In this document: positions 1-6,318 of the stretch, piece after piece
How the letters are laid out: the number at the start of each line of letters is the position of its first letter
Numbering within the stretch: position 1 is the stretch's first letter
NCBI GenBank assembly: GCA_018968995.1
Contig: JAGWZD010000079.1
Coordinates: 1-8,157 of the forward strand
Direction of reading: 5' to 3'
Source of the DNA: Bdellovibrionales bacterium
GTDB lineage: Bacteria; Bdellovibrionota; UBA1018
Length of the DNA stretch: 8,157 nt
Translations under genes and position numbers: made by a program
Notes under the pieces: generated by a model
Told to the model about the DNA's origin: nothing
What the model saw: the letters and a program-made list of their open reading frames with translations, nothing else
The model's database searches: none

Positions 1-1898
1 ATCCCAGCCACCAGATTCAGGCGCAGAACCGGAATCTTACTCCATGAGTAGGCGGTCTGGATGGCTCGAACCCCTAAAATACTACTCTCGAGATCGAGCT
101 GGTTGAGATCTGTTCCGCCTAGCTGAGGGCGAAATCCGCCACGAACCACTTGGGCGTCTGAGCCCAAGGTGAGGGCCCCGATCTGCAAAAGCGAATCTAC
201 TTTGTTTAACAAATCGGGCACTTTTGCCTGCGGGACGGGAAGTTCTGGGTCTGAGAGAACCAGGCTCCGCAGTCTTGACGCCGCAAGAATCAATCTCGCG
301 ACGGATACTGTCGAGGCCTGCCCCCTTGCAGATCTTGGCTCGAGAAAAGAGTGCTTAGCAAAAAATCGCACACCCAGGCCCATACCTGGCTCGATATGAT
401 CCTGAATATCCAGAAGACTGATATCAGGGTGAATCAGATTTCGACCGATGGCCGCCAAAACTCCATAGCTCAGCATTCTCAGCTGCCGTGGCAATACCAC
501 TGGCACCGAGGGCTCAAGAATCTGCTTGAGTTCATCTTTTGACCCTAAATATTTCGAGAGAACCGCATCTTTTTGGGTCGACGACAAAAATTCAACCAGA
601 GCGTCTGCCAGAATCACCATGTCTTCGAGTCGATATTCGGCACTTTCCGGACCTGACCACTGAGGAGCACCGTTCGAATCCACTTCAAACGCATGAGGAA
701 AGATTCGAGTCACCGTTCCTGGGTCATTGGGTAATTTGTAATACTGCTCCCAATCCCAGCGTTGAAAGCGAAGTTGCTCTTTTCCTGCTTCACGCCCTGA
801 AACCGATACTCCTTGAGAGAAGGGCACCCAGTATGCCGACCAGCCCCCCAGCGGAGCCCACTCGATTCCAGGAGGCTGACGAGGACCGGGAGAATCCTTC
901 CATTGATATTGCCCATTCTTAAACAACGCCGCGTCTAGTCCGGTCAGCTGAATCAGACGATTTCCAGCTGCCCATAGACCCGTGGCCCCGATTTGCTTTT
1001 GTTCCTCTGAGGCTCCGTCGCGAAGACCGAATTTAGCTGACTGAATGTCAGCCAGTAAGCCCCAGGCAAAACCATCCATCCGAACAAACGCACGGGAAGA
1101 ATCGCTTGAAGGCCCATCCGATTGAACTAGCGACTTCTCAGGAGCAGAAAAAGATTTTGCGCCAATCTTGGGTGCGATCACCGCCTGCAAATTCGAACGA
1201 TAGCCATTGATTGTCTTTTTAAATTCCTCAAGAAACCGTACCGGAAAAATTTCTTCGAATTTTCGGGCCACCATTTCGCGAACCTTTGGATCATCACGGT
1301 ATTTCGAAAGTTCGGAATAGGCCGCAGCAAAAAAAGCCTTACGAACCCAGCACTGCTTGACAAAAGAACCGCAGGTCGCTCGTGCCCATGCCAATTTCCA
1401 GGTCGAAGGAGCTCGAGGCAGAGCACCATTTTTTGGCTCATCGATGACACAAGAGTCTCGTGCCTCAATCATTTTCTTCGCAAGACACTGGCCGATTTGG
1501 TCGCCTGCAGATTTCATTTCTGGGGGCAAATCAGCCGCGGCAATCATATCGAGAAAGCCATCAAACAATGTCACCGTTTTTAGATTTCGAACCTGCTCTT
1601 CAAACGCTTTTTGCTTCTGAGTGTCGTAGACGACCTCGTAGAGATCAGGCAGAGCCGAGTAAAAGGCTGCATCTAAAAAGGGCGAATCCGCCAGCCTTGG
1701 ACTGATCCCCTCTTTTGTTCTCAACAGATTTCCAAAATAATCTAGACCGCTGGCTCCTGATGTTCTTGACGAAATCGACCACTCTTGACGCTCGAAAAAA
1801 TTTCTCGGAACAGTGGCTAGGTCTGTAGCTGCTTCTGCCGAAGCAAGAGAACCTGCCATCATCACCCCGATTAGAAGCCCTTTTTTTAAGCAAATCAT
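1..1898 (-). CDS. Secreted protein of unknown function, C-terminally partial
   Basis: Reading the minus strand from the ATG at 1898-1896 gives 632 codons with no stop up to the window edge, so the gene continues beyond base 1. The N-terminus (MICLKKG, then LLIGVMMAGSLA, then a likely cut after ASA near residue 21) is a typical Sec signal peptide, so the product is probably periplasmic, surface or secreted. Four cysteines lie in the first third (C138, C150, C176, C183, besides C3 in the signal) and could form two disulfides. Residues about 325-385 are rich in Trp and Tyr. I recognise no family and see no transmembrane segment after the signal. An in-frame GTG at 1916-1914, with a G-rich stretch upstream, is an alternative start. 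The ATG is preferred because it places the two lysines normally in a signal peptide. The gene is divergent from the outer-membrane protein gene. The frame is certain; the function is unknown. Confidence 0.8.
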   Translation of the reverse strand, partial: MICLKKGLLIGVMMAGSLASAEAATDLATVPRNFFERQEWSISSRTSGASGLDYFGNLLRTKEGISPRLADSPFLDAAFYSALPDLYEVVYDTQKQKAFEEQVRNLKTVTLFDGFLDMIAAADLPPEMKSAGDQIGQCLAKKMIEARDSCVIDEPKNGALPRAPSTWKLAWARATCGSFVKQCWVRKAFFAAAYSELSKYRDDPKVREMVARKFEEIFPVRFLEEFKKTINGYRSNLQAVIAPKIGAKSFSAPEKSLVQSDGPSSDSSRAFVRMDGFAWGLLADIQSAKFGLRDGASEEQKQIGATGLWAAGNRLIQLTGLDAALFKNGQYQWKDSPGPRQPPGIEWAPLGGWSAYWVPFSQGVSVSGREAGKEQLRFQRWDWEQYYKLPNDPGTVTRIFPHAFEVDSNGAPQWSGPESAEYRLEDMVILADALVEFLSSTQKDAVLSKYLGSKDELKQILEPSVPVVLPRQLRMLSYGVLAAIGRNLIHPDISLLDIQDHIEPGMGLGVRFFAKHSFLEPRSARGQASTVSVARLILAASRLRSLVLSDPELPVPQAKVPDLLNKVDSLLQIGALTLGSDAQVVRGGFRPQLGGTDLNQLDLESSILGVRAIQTAYSWSKIPVLRLNLVAG

Positions 1899-1949
1899 CG
1901 GGCCCTGGGGTACCACAGATCGCCCCCGGAGCCTAGCCTTTACTTGAAT

Positions 1950-1978
1950 TTTTTAATCAAATACGATTGCGCTATAAC
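1950..1978 (+). promoter_or_regulatory. Weak candidate sigma-70 promoter for the envelope cluster
   Basis: TATAAC at 1973-1978 matches the -10 consensus at five of six positions. The hexamer 17 bases upstream (TTTTTA, 1950-1955) is a poor -35, and a better TTGAAT at 1944-1949 lies too far away (23 bases). Transcription would start near 1985 and leave a leader of about 84 bases before the ATG at 2069. The rest of the divergent region 1899-2068 shows nothing else I can support. Confidence 0.3.
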
Positions 1979-2068
1979 CTATTGAAATCCATGACTTTAA
2001 ATATCCTGCTGGCGCTTTTTAAGACTTGTTCGAATTCTTGAAACCTGATAGAACGCGTCGGGTTTTAT

Positions 2069-3424
2069 ATGATGCCACTTTTCGCTTCCTCTCTAACCGC
2101 TCTAGTCCTTCTGGTGCTCGGCACCCTTTCGGAGGGTTTGTCTTCGAGGGCCCTTGCCGCCGAAGCCAGAGTGCTTCCTCAGGGAAGGTCTCGCCTGGCT
2201 CTGATTCAGGGCAGAACCGCAACCATCACCGACACAACAACAAGTGACGGCGAGCGGGTCTCGATCATGTCGCCATTTCAGCTCGAACTTTCCGGACAAA
2301 ACTTCAGACGCGCCGATCCTCGCGTCTCAGACCTGGTTCAGTGGCTGAACAATCAGAACAATTATCGCTACAATGTCTTGGATACCACAGCATACGGCGT
2401 GGTTCTTTCGAACGACTCGAATCTGCCGCGATTGGGCGACGCCCTTTCTCGAGGAAGCTTAGGCCTCGATGCTGAGGTGAACCGTAGCCAATACGTGGTT
2501 GCGTATCAGTATGGGTTCACACCGCGACTAAGCGCGGGTTTTGCTGTACCGATCATCAAACAATCCGTTCGCTTTCGTCACTCTATCAACGGGCGAAATA
2601 CGGCTCGAGACATTTACGAAGGATTTGCTCGTGGGGCAGCGAGCATGGGAGCAACGGCTCAGCTGGTTTCGGGACTTCAGCTACTCAGCCAAATCGATAC
2701 CGAAACCTTCCAGACGGTCCTAGCCTCTCGCGGCTACAAACGCTTTGAAGACTTTGAGGCCTCAGGACTAGGAGATGGGATTCTCGGGTCTCGCTATCTG
2801 TATCTCGAACAGAACAATCGTTTGGGTCTGTTCATGAATGCTTTCCAAACTCAAGTAACCGTCCCCATCGGTCGACTCGCGAGCCCGGATAACCTTACCG
2901 AATTAGACTTTGGCACTGGGGCATGGACGGGGCAGCTCATTCATACTTCTACTTATACCTTTAAGGGCCGCTATTCTCTTTCTCATCAACTTGGATACAC
3001 CGCAAAACTACCCTTCTCTCGACTTCGACGGGTACCGAGTCAGCCCGGGGATTTCCTTCCTGGTCCTGCCAATGAGGAAAGCGTGAGGATTAAGCTCGGA
3101 GACCAATGGATGACCAGCGCTGGAATGAAAGCTCAGCTCAATCCCACCGTCTCGCTCGATTCGCAGATATTTTGGGAATGGAAGGGACGTGACACGATTT
3201 CCGGATCCAAACAGGCCGCATCGGTCTACGATTATATGTCAGAAGGAACGGAATCGATGAACTGCTATGCGCAGTTTTCTGTGGTTGCCTCAAGCATTTC
3301 GGCCTTCCTCCGAAATCGCTTTTTAATTCCAGGGGATCTGACCTTGACCTGGAGCCAGCCTATTTCAGGCAGAAACCAAATTGTCACCCCCTACGGCATC
3401 GCTGAGCTTGCGCTCTACTTCTAA
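2069..3424 (+). CDS. Outer-membrane beta-barrel protein (phenol_MetA_deg / 'transporter'-like)
   Basis: A 451-residue protein with a hydrophobic N-terminus and a plausible signal peptidase site after A30 (RALA/AEA), ending in alternating hydrophobic residues and a terminal Phe (IAELALYF), the usual C-terminal signal of outer-membrane barrels. Tyr/Phe-rich amphipathic strands fill the chain. GLGDGILGSRYLYL (233-246) and GTGAWTGQL (282-290) resemble the GLGD and G-G-W blocks of the phenol_MetA_deg family. That family name does not prove a role in phenol degradation; most members are uncharacterised barrels. The signal n-region has no Lys or Arg, which is unusual. An in-frame TGA at 2039-2041 with no other ATG in between limits the start to 2069 or the adjacent ATG at 2072. 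The Shine-Dalgarno is weak (GGG at 2060-2062). It is the first gene of a cluster; the next starts 21 bases after its stop. The barrel call is firm, the subfamily moderate. Confidence 0.8.
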   Translation: MMPLFASSLTALVLLVLGTLSEGLSSRALAAEARVLPQGRSRLALIQGRTATITDTTTSDGERVSIMSPFQLELSGQNFRRADPRVSDLVQWLNNQNNYRYNVLDTTAYGVVLSNDSNLPRLGDALSRGSLGLDAEVNRSQYVVAYQYGFTPRLSAGFAVPIIKQSVRFRHSINGRNTARDIYEGFARGAASMGATAQLVSGLQLLSQIDTETFQTVLASRGYKRFEDFEASGLGDGILGSRYLYLEQNNRLGLFMNAFQTQVTVPIGRLASPDNLTELDFGTGAWTGQLIHTSTYTFKGRYSLSHQLGYTAKLPFSRLRRVPSQPGDFLPGPANEESVRIKLGDQWMTSAGMKAQLNPTVSLDSQIFWEWKGRDTISGSKQAASVYDYMSEGTESMNCYAQFSVVASSISAFLRNRFLIPGDLTLTWSQPISGRNQIVTPYGIAELALYF

Positions 3425-3445
3425 GAACGGTAATCGAAATCCATC

Positions 3446-4045
3446 ATGGAAAAGGCGATTCAACGGTTTCGTTACGCGATTCAGGGCAAACCGAGGATCA
3501 TTGCAGCGTGGATTGCTGGGGCTTTCTTGGTTTTCTCCGCTCGTGAGTATCCCAACCTTCCCGGTATTGCTGTTTGCTTTCTAGGCGCTACATTGCGGTA
3601 TTGGGCCAGCGGCTTTCTGAGAAAAGACACTCGTCCAGCCGTCGGCGGACCCTATGCATGGGTAAGAAATCCGCTCTACTTGGGCACCTACCTCATGGCT
3701 CTAGGCGCGGCGCTATCGACTGCGCAATGGACATTATTGATCGTTATCTCTGTCGTCTTCGCGATGATCTACCACTTCATTATTTTGGAAGAAGAAGTGA
3801 AGCTTGAAAAGATTTTCGGCCAACCCTACCTTCAGTACTGCCAACTTGTTCCACGCTTCTTTCCGCGTCCATGGCCTGCACCGACGGAAAGTCTGTTACA
3901 GGTCAATCCAGAGAAAGATCACCTGAGCTTCTCATCTACTTTGGCATCAAAAAATAAGGCTTTTGAAGCCTACGCTACTTTTGCGGTTCTGATGGGGTTA
4001 CTGACCCTCATTGCCTTCATCGCCAAGAGCGGTTTTTTTACATGA
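3446..4045 (+). CDS. Isoprenylcysteine carboxyl methyltransferase / phospholipid methyltransferase-like membrane protein
   Basis: A 199-residue integral membrane protein. The family core is clear: GGPYAWVRNPLYLG (67-80), hydrophobic helices about 78-92 and 95-114, then EEE at 115-117, FGQPY at 124-128 and VPRFFP at 135-140. This matches the SAM-binding C-terminal half of the ICMT/PEMT superfamily (GPY-x-x-x-R-x-P-x-Y, E-E, FG-x-x-Y, R-F-x-P). Members methylate small lipophilic or lipid-linked substrates at the membrane; the substrate here cannot be read from sequence. Two more helices lie near 17-32 and 37-54. After RFFP, where most bacterial homologues end, there are about 55 extra residues with another membrane helix at about 172-194. 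The Shine-Dalgarno is weak, so translation may depend on the upstream barrel gene. Its TGA overlaps the ATG of the following lipoprotein gene. Confidence 0.82.
   Translation: MEKAIQRFRYAIQGKPRIIAAWIAGAFLVFSAREYPNLPGIAVCFLGATLRYWASGFLRKDTRPAVGGPYAWVRNPLYLGTYLMALGAALSTAQWTLLIVISVVFAMIYHFIILEEEVKLEKIFGQPYLQYCQLVPRFFPRPWPAPTESLLQVNPEKDHLSFSSTLASKNKAFEAYATFAVLMGLLTLIAFIAKSGFFT
4033..4045 (+). other. U UUU UUU run next to an ATGA stop/start overlap
   Basis: Seven T residues at 4033-4039 are read by the methyltransferase frame as T-TTT-TTT, followed by ACA and TGA. One base of slippage backward would read TAC then the ATG at 4042, and would continue in the lipoprotein frame. The overlap alone suffices for ordinary termination-reinitiation coupling. 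Confidence 0.4.
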
Positions 4046-5001
4046 TTCGTAAAGTCCGGTTCGGAATCAGAACTGGGCTATCTCTGGCGTTCTTGCTACT
4101 CGCCTCCTGTAGCAAATCTCCAGGGACCGAATTACCTATCGGGAAGCCTGTTTTTAGCTACAAGTACGAAGCTGTCACTGAACTCTTTATTTCTAAAAGA
4201 GACCCAGGCGAACCCTGGTGGACGGCAAGAGTCAAACAAGAGGGTTGGCTCGGACCTCAAGCGGTGACCCCTCGATGGATCGTCCTGGAGGCCCCTGAGG
4301 GGGCAAATCTTACGGATCGATTGGTTGACGGCTCGTTTGTCCGCCATCTTCTCGATAGCCTGAGTACCCTGAGAAAGACTGGCAACACCCTCTCTGGAAC
4401 CGATTCAAGCTTCGGACTGGCGCCGGAATGGACCAAATTAAACTGGAAAGTCGACTCACGAAACCTCGAGCTTCTTCTAGGCGCCCCTGCCTCCATTGGC
4501 GAGGGACGGGCCGCCCGAATTGGCAACGAGCGACTCGTGGTCGACGGGGCCGCTCTGGATATGCTTCGACTGATCACCGGATTTGATCGCATCCGACATC
4601 GACGGCTGGCCACTTGGACTCTCGACGACGCCGATCGTACTCAAATCAAATGGTTTACTCCCCAAGGCAAACCGGCCTCCTCTTGGTCTGCAGAGAGGCA
4701 GAGCGGCGACTGGGCTAAACCCGGCGGAAGCGCCGCACGACCCAAAATGATCCCTTTCAAAAAATCTCCTGATAAAGCCCTCGAAGGCATTGCCCACTTG
4801 CAAATAGAGCGTTTCGATCTCCCAAAAGAATCCTTTCAACAACCTTGGGTCATTATCGAGTGGCTCGATCGCAAAGATCATCGACTGGTGATTGAGGTGG
4901 ACCACGATCTTCGAGCCAAAACCTCGGACCGCCCCGAAGCAGTCTTTCAGCTCTACGACGGAGCTCGAGCAATACTGTCGACCGGAAACTTCGAAAACTG
5001 A
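4042..5001 (+). CDS. DUF4340-like lipoprotein
   Basis: A 319-residue protein with a type II signal peptide: basic n-region (IRKVRFGIR), a hydrophobic stretch and the lipobox LAS-C with lipidated C23. Residue +2 is Ser, so the +2 rule does not retain it at the inner membrane and outer-membrane sorting is expected. Residues about 43-205 follow the pattern of DUF4340 proteins: an early VTELFISK strand, a 'WIVLEAPEGANLTDRLVDGS' block preceding a helix, SSFGLAPEWTKLNW, LLLGAPASIGEGRAARIG, VVDGAALDML and a closing 'DDADRTQIKW'. The function of DUF4340 is unknown; some members sit beside ABC-type export or gliding components, which are absent here. The ATG overlaps the preceding stop (ATGA), implying translational coupling, and the only nearby SD-like bases (AAGAG, 4025-4029) are too far upstream. 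The lipoprotein call is firm; the domain call is moderate and made by eye. Confidence 0.8.
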   Translation: MIRKVRFGIRTGLSLAFLLLASCSKSPGTELPIGKPVFSYKYEAVTELFISKRDPGEPWWTARVKQEGWLGPQAVTPRWIVLEAPEGANLTDRLVDGSFVRHLLDSLSTLRKTGNTLSGTDSSFGLAPEWTKLNWKVDSRNLELLLGAPASIGEGRAARIGNERLVVDGAALDMLRLITGFDRIRHRRLATWTLDDADRTQIKWFTPQGKPASSWSAERQSGDWAKPGGSAARPKMIPFKKSPDKALEGIAHLQIERFDLPKESFQQPWVIIEWLDRKDHRLVIEVDHDLRAKTSDRPEAVFQLYDGARAILSTGNFEN

Positions 5002-5018
5002 CCCCTAATTGAAGTTTC
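4985..5018. repeat. Inverted repeat bridging two convergent stop codons
   Basis: GAAACTTC at 4985-4992 and its exact reverse complement GAAGTTTC at 5011-5018 flank an 18-base loop containing the TGA of the lipoprotein gene (4999-5001) and the TAG of the HAD gene (5005-5007 on the complement). The hairpin is the same on both strands, but neither strand has a following U tract. It is therefore not a standard intrinsic terminator, although it could act in both directions or be chance. Confidence 0.35.
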
Positions 5019-5676
5019 GCTGAATCCAGTCCGGCGTCACGCCCTCAAGCGTATCGATCTGAGCATGCACCTGCTTGATCCAAGGCGAACCGGCCCGAAT
5101 CGATGAACAATGGCGAACCAAGACTACTTTGCATCCCGCTGCTATCGCTGAGCGAATGCCAGGCTCTGAATCTTCAAACACGATAGCTTCTTGAGGTTGT
5201 AGACCAAACAACTGGAGCGCTTTGAGATATCCATCAGGCTCAGGTTTACTATTGAGGTAATCTTCAGCACCCAGAATTAAACCGAAATGATGAATCACTT
5301 GAAGCTTATTCAGAGCAAAAAGGATCTCTTCTCGATAGGAACCCGATACCAGACCCAACTTATACCTAGGTGCCAGCTGAGTAATGGCCTCGACTCCACC
5401 TGGAACAGGATGAACCTCCGTCTTCAGGCGAATTCGGTACTCCTCAATAATTAAATCCAAAAACTCCTCTCGAGGGAGCGGGAGTGAGACGTGCTGCTCG
5501 AGTTCTTGCAAAGCCGCCGTCCACGTCTTTCCGGTCACGAGTTCGGCCAGAGTCGGCTGCAAGCGCATTCCAAAGCGGCCAAACACGTCTTCTACTGCCC
5601 GAGCAGCCACAGCCTCGGAGTGCACTAGTGTTCCATCTAGATCAAAGAGAACCGCACGGATGCCGGCCAAAGACAT
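5005..5676 (-). CDS. HAD-superfamily phosphatase (beta-phosphoglucomutase-like subfamily)
   Basis: A 223-residue cytoplasmic hydrolase with all four HAD motifs. Motif I is FDLDGTL, with nucleophile D12 and general acid/base D14. Motif II is GLVSGS, with S111. Motif III is the lysine K144 in NSKPEPDGY. Motif IV is FEDSEPGI, with E168 and D169 for Mg2+. The helical stretch between motif I and residue about 90 is a C1 cap as in beta-phosphoglucomutase and small sugar-phosphate phosphatases. Length is normal for this group. It likely removes phosphate from, or isomerises, a small phosphorylated metabolite; the substrate cannot be told. The start is well supported by GGAGG at 5683-5687 on the complement, six bases upstream of the ATG. 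It converges on the lipoprotein gene with 3 bases between stops, and diverges from the CBS gene across 72 bases. There is no functional link to either neighbour in the sequence. Confidence 0.88.
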   Translation of the reverse strand: MSLAGIRAVLFDLDGTLVHSEAVAARAVEDVFGRFGMRLQPTLAELVTGKTWTAALQELEQHVSLPLPREEFLDLIIEEYRIRLKTEVHPVPGGVEAITQLAPRYKLGLVSGSYREEILFALNKLQVIHHFGLILGAEDYLNSKPEPDGYLKALQLFGLQPQEAIVFEDSEPGIRSAIAAGCKVVLVRHCSSIRAGSPWIKQVHAQIDTLEGVTPDWIQRNFN

Positions 5677-5748
5677 GCCATTCCTCCAGTCACGTCGTCA
5701 TCAAACACCCGCCCTAGCCCAGGCCTAGGTGTTGCATCGCATAGAGCC

Positions 5749-6198
5749 ATGCTAAAGAATATCATTCGCTTCGAACTCTTTTCCGTCAAACCAGAAGACA
5801 GCGCGGATCAAGTCGTCCAGCTCATGAAACAGAAAAATGTCGGTAGCGTCCTAGTCTGCGATTCAAACCAAAAGCCGGTCGGAATCGTCACTGATAGAGA
5901 TTTGGTTTTACGCTGCATGGGCCAACACAAAGACGCGCGTCAATGTCAGGTCAAAGACTTAATGACCCCAGCCCCACGGGTCATTAAAGAAACGGATGGG
6001 ATATACGACTGCATCGACGCCATGCATGACGGTGAAATCCGCAGACTGCCTGTGGTCAACTCTCAAGGAAAAGCTGTGGGAATCGTCTCATTCGGCGACT
6101 TACTCAGCATTCTCAGTAAAGAGTTCAGCAGACTCACAGCGAGAACCACCCATCCGCTGGAACGCAAAGAATTCAGCAAAAAAACAGCTGCAGCCTGA
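5749..6198 (+). CDS. Stand-alone CBS-domain pair protein
   Basis: A 149-residue cytoplasmic protein made almost entirely of two CBS domains (a Bateman module). CBS1 spans about 8-62, with GSVLVCDSNQKPVGIVTDRDL near 32-52. CBS2 spans about 70-125, starting at DLMTPAP and ending RLPVVNSQGKAVGIVSFGDLL. Such pairs usually bind adenine nucleotides or SAM and act as energy-state sensors, either alone or on partner proteins; the TDRD and SFGD motifs follow the ligand-contacting pattern. A lysine-rich tail of about 24 residues follows. No enzymatic domain is attached, so a regulatory role is inferred and the partner is unknown. The start is the only in-frame ATG near the divergent region, and its Shine-Dalgarno is poor (ATAGAG). 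The 120 bases to the next gene hold A/T tracts and the HU promoter; no convincing terminator for this gene is visible. Confidence 0.85.
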   Translation: MLKNIIRFELFSVKPEDSADQVVQLMKQKNVGSVLVCDSNQKPVGIVTDRDLVLRCMGQHKDARQCQVKDLMTPAPRVIKETDGIYDCIDAMHDGEIRRLPVVNSQGKAVGIVSFGDLLSILSKEFSRLTARTTHPLERKEFSKKTAAA

Positions 6199-6238
6199 AT
6201 TTTACGGAATTTTCATGAAGTCAACGATCTGAAATCCT

Positions 6239-6296
6239 AAAAAAAAGCGTTTTTTGCGAGTTTTTGGTTGCACTGACTGAAATTCGTCCCTACAAC
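6239..6296 (+). promoter_or_regulatory. Candidate promoter with A/T-tract upstream element for the HU gene
   Basis: TTGCAC (6268-6273), 17 bases, then TACAAC (6291-6296) is a plausible sigma-70 promoter. It lies immediately downstream of A8 (6239-6246), T6 (6250-6255) and T5 (6261-6265) tracts that resemble an UP element. Transcription would begin near 6303, only about 16 bases before the ATG. A second pair, TTGCGA (6254-6259) and TGAAAT (6278-6283) with an 18-base spacer, is also possible and would give a leader of about 30 bases. The pure A:T fold-back A6-GCG-T6 (6241-6255) is too weak to call a terminator. Confidence 0.4.
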
Positions 6297-6304
6297 TTTC
6301 CATC

Positions 6305-6310
6305 AGGAGA
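6305..6310 (+). promoter_or_regulatory. Strong Shine-Dalgarno of the HU gene
   Basis: AGGAGA lies eight bases upstream of the ATG at 6319, one of the three good ribosome binding sites in the window. It fits the high expression suggested by the gene's codon use. Confidence 0.75.
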
Positions 6311-6318
6311 CCAAAATA

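Noticed and set aside
169..922. Plus-strand open frames of 60-127 codons in this region
   Set aside because: They lie antisense to the continuous 632-codon minus-strand frame, have no signal or domain, and look like shadows of its biased codon use.
1645..1893. Minus-strand frame of 82 codons starting at a TTG
   Set aside because: It is a frame-shifted reading of the secreted protein gene, entered through the A7 run near its start. The main frame has a good signal peptide and stays open to the edge.
2069..3424. Linking the barrel protein to aromatic degradation because tyrosine-catabolic genes are nearby
   Set aside because: The family name phenol_MetA_deg is historical, and the catabolic operon is separated by HAD, CBS and HU units and by strong terminators.
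4257..4905. Minus-strand frames of 118 and 142 codons opposite the lipoprotein gene
   Set aside because: Low-complexity Arg/Ser-rich composition typical of antisense shadows; no ribosome binding site and no domain.
5713..5729. Inverted repeat CCTAG...CTAGG between the HAD and CBS genes as an operator
   Set aside because: Arms of only five bases in a short region, with no promoter to relate it to; this can occur by chance.
6241..6255. A6-GCG-T6 fold-back as a terminator of the CBS gene
   Set aside because: A stem of only A:T pairs with a three-base loop is too weak; the tracts are better explained as an upstream promoter element.
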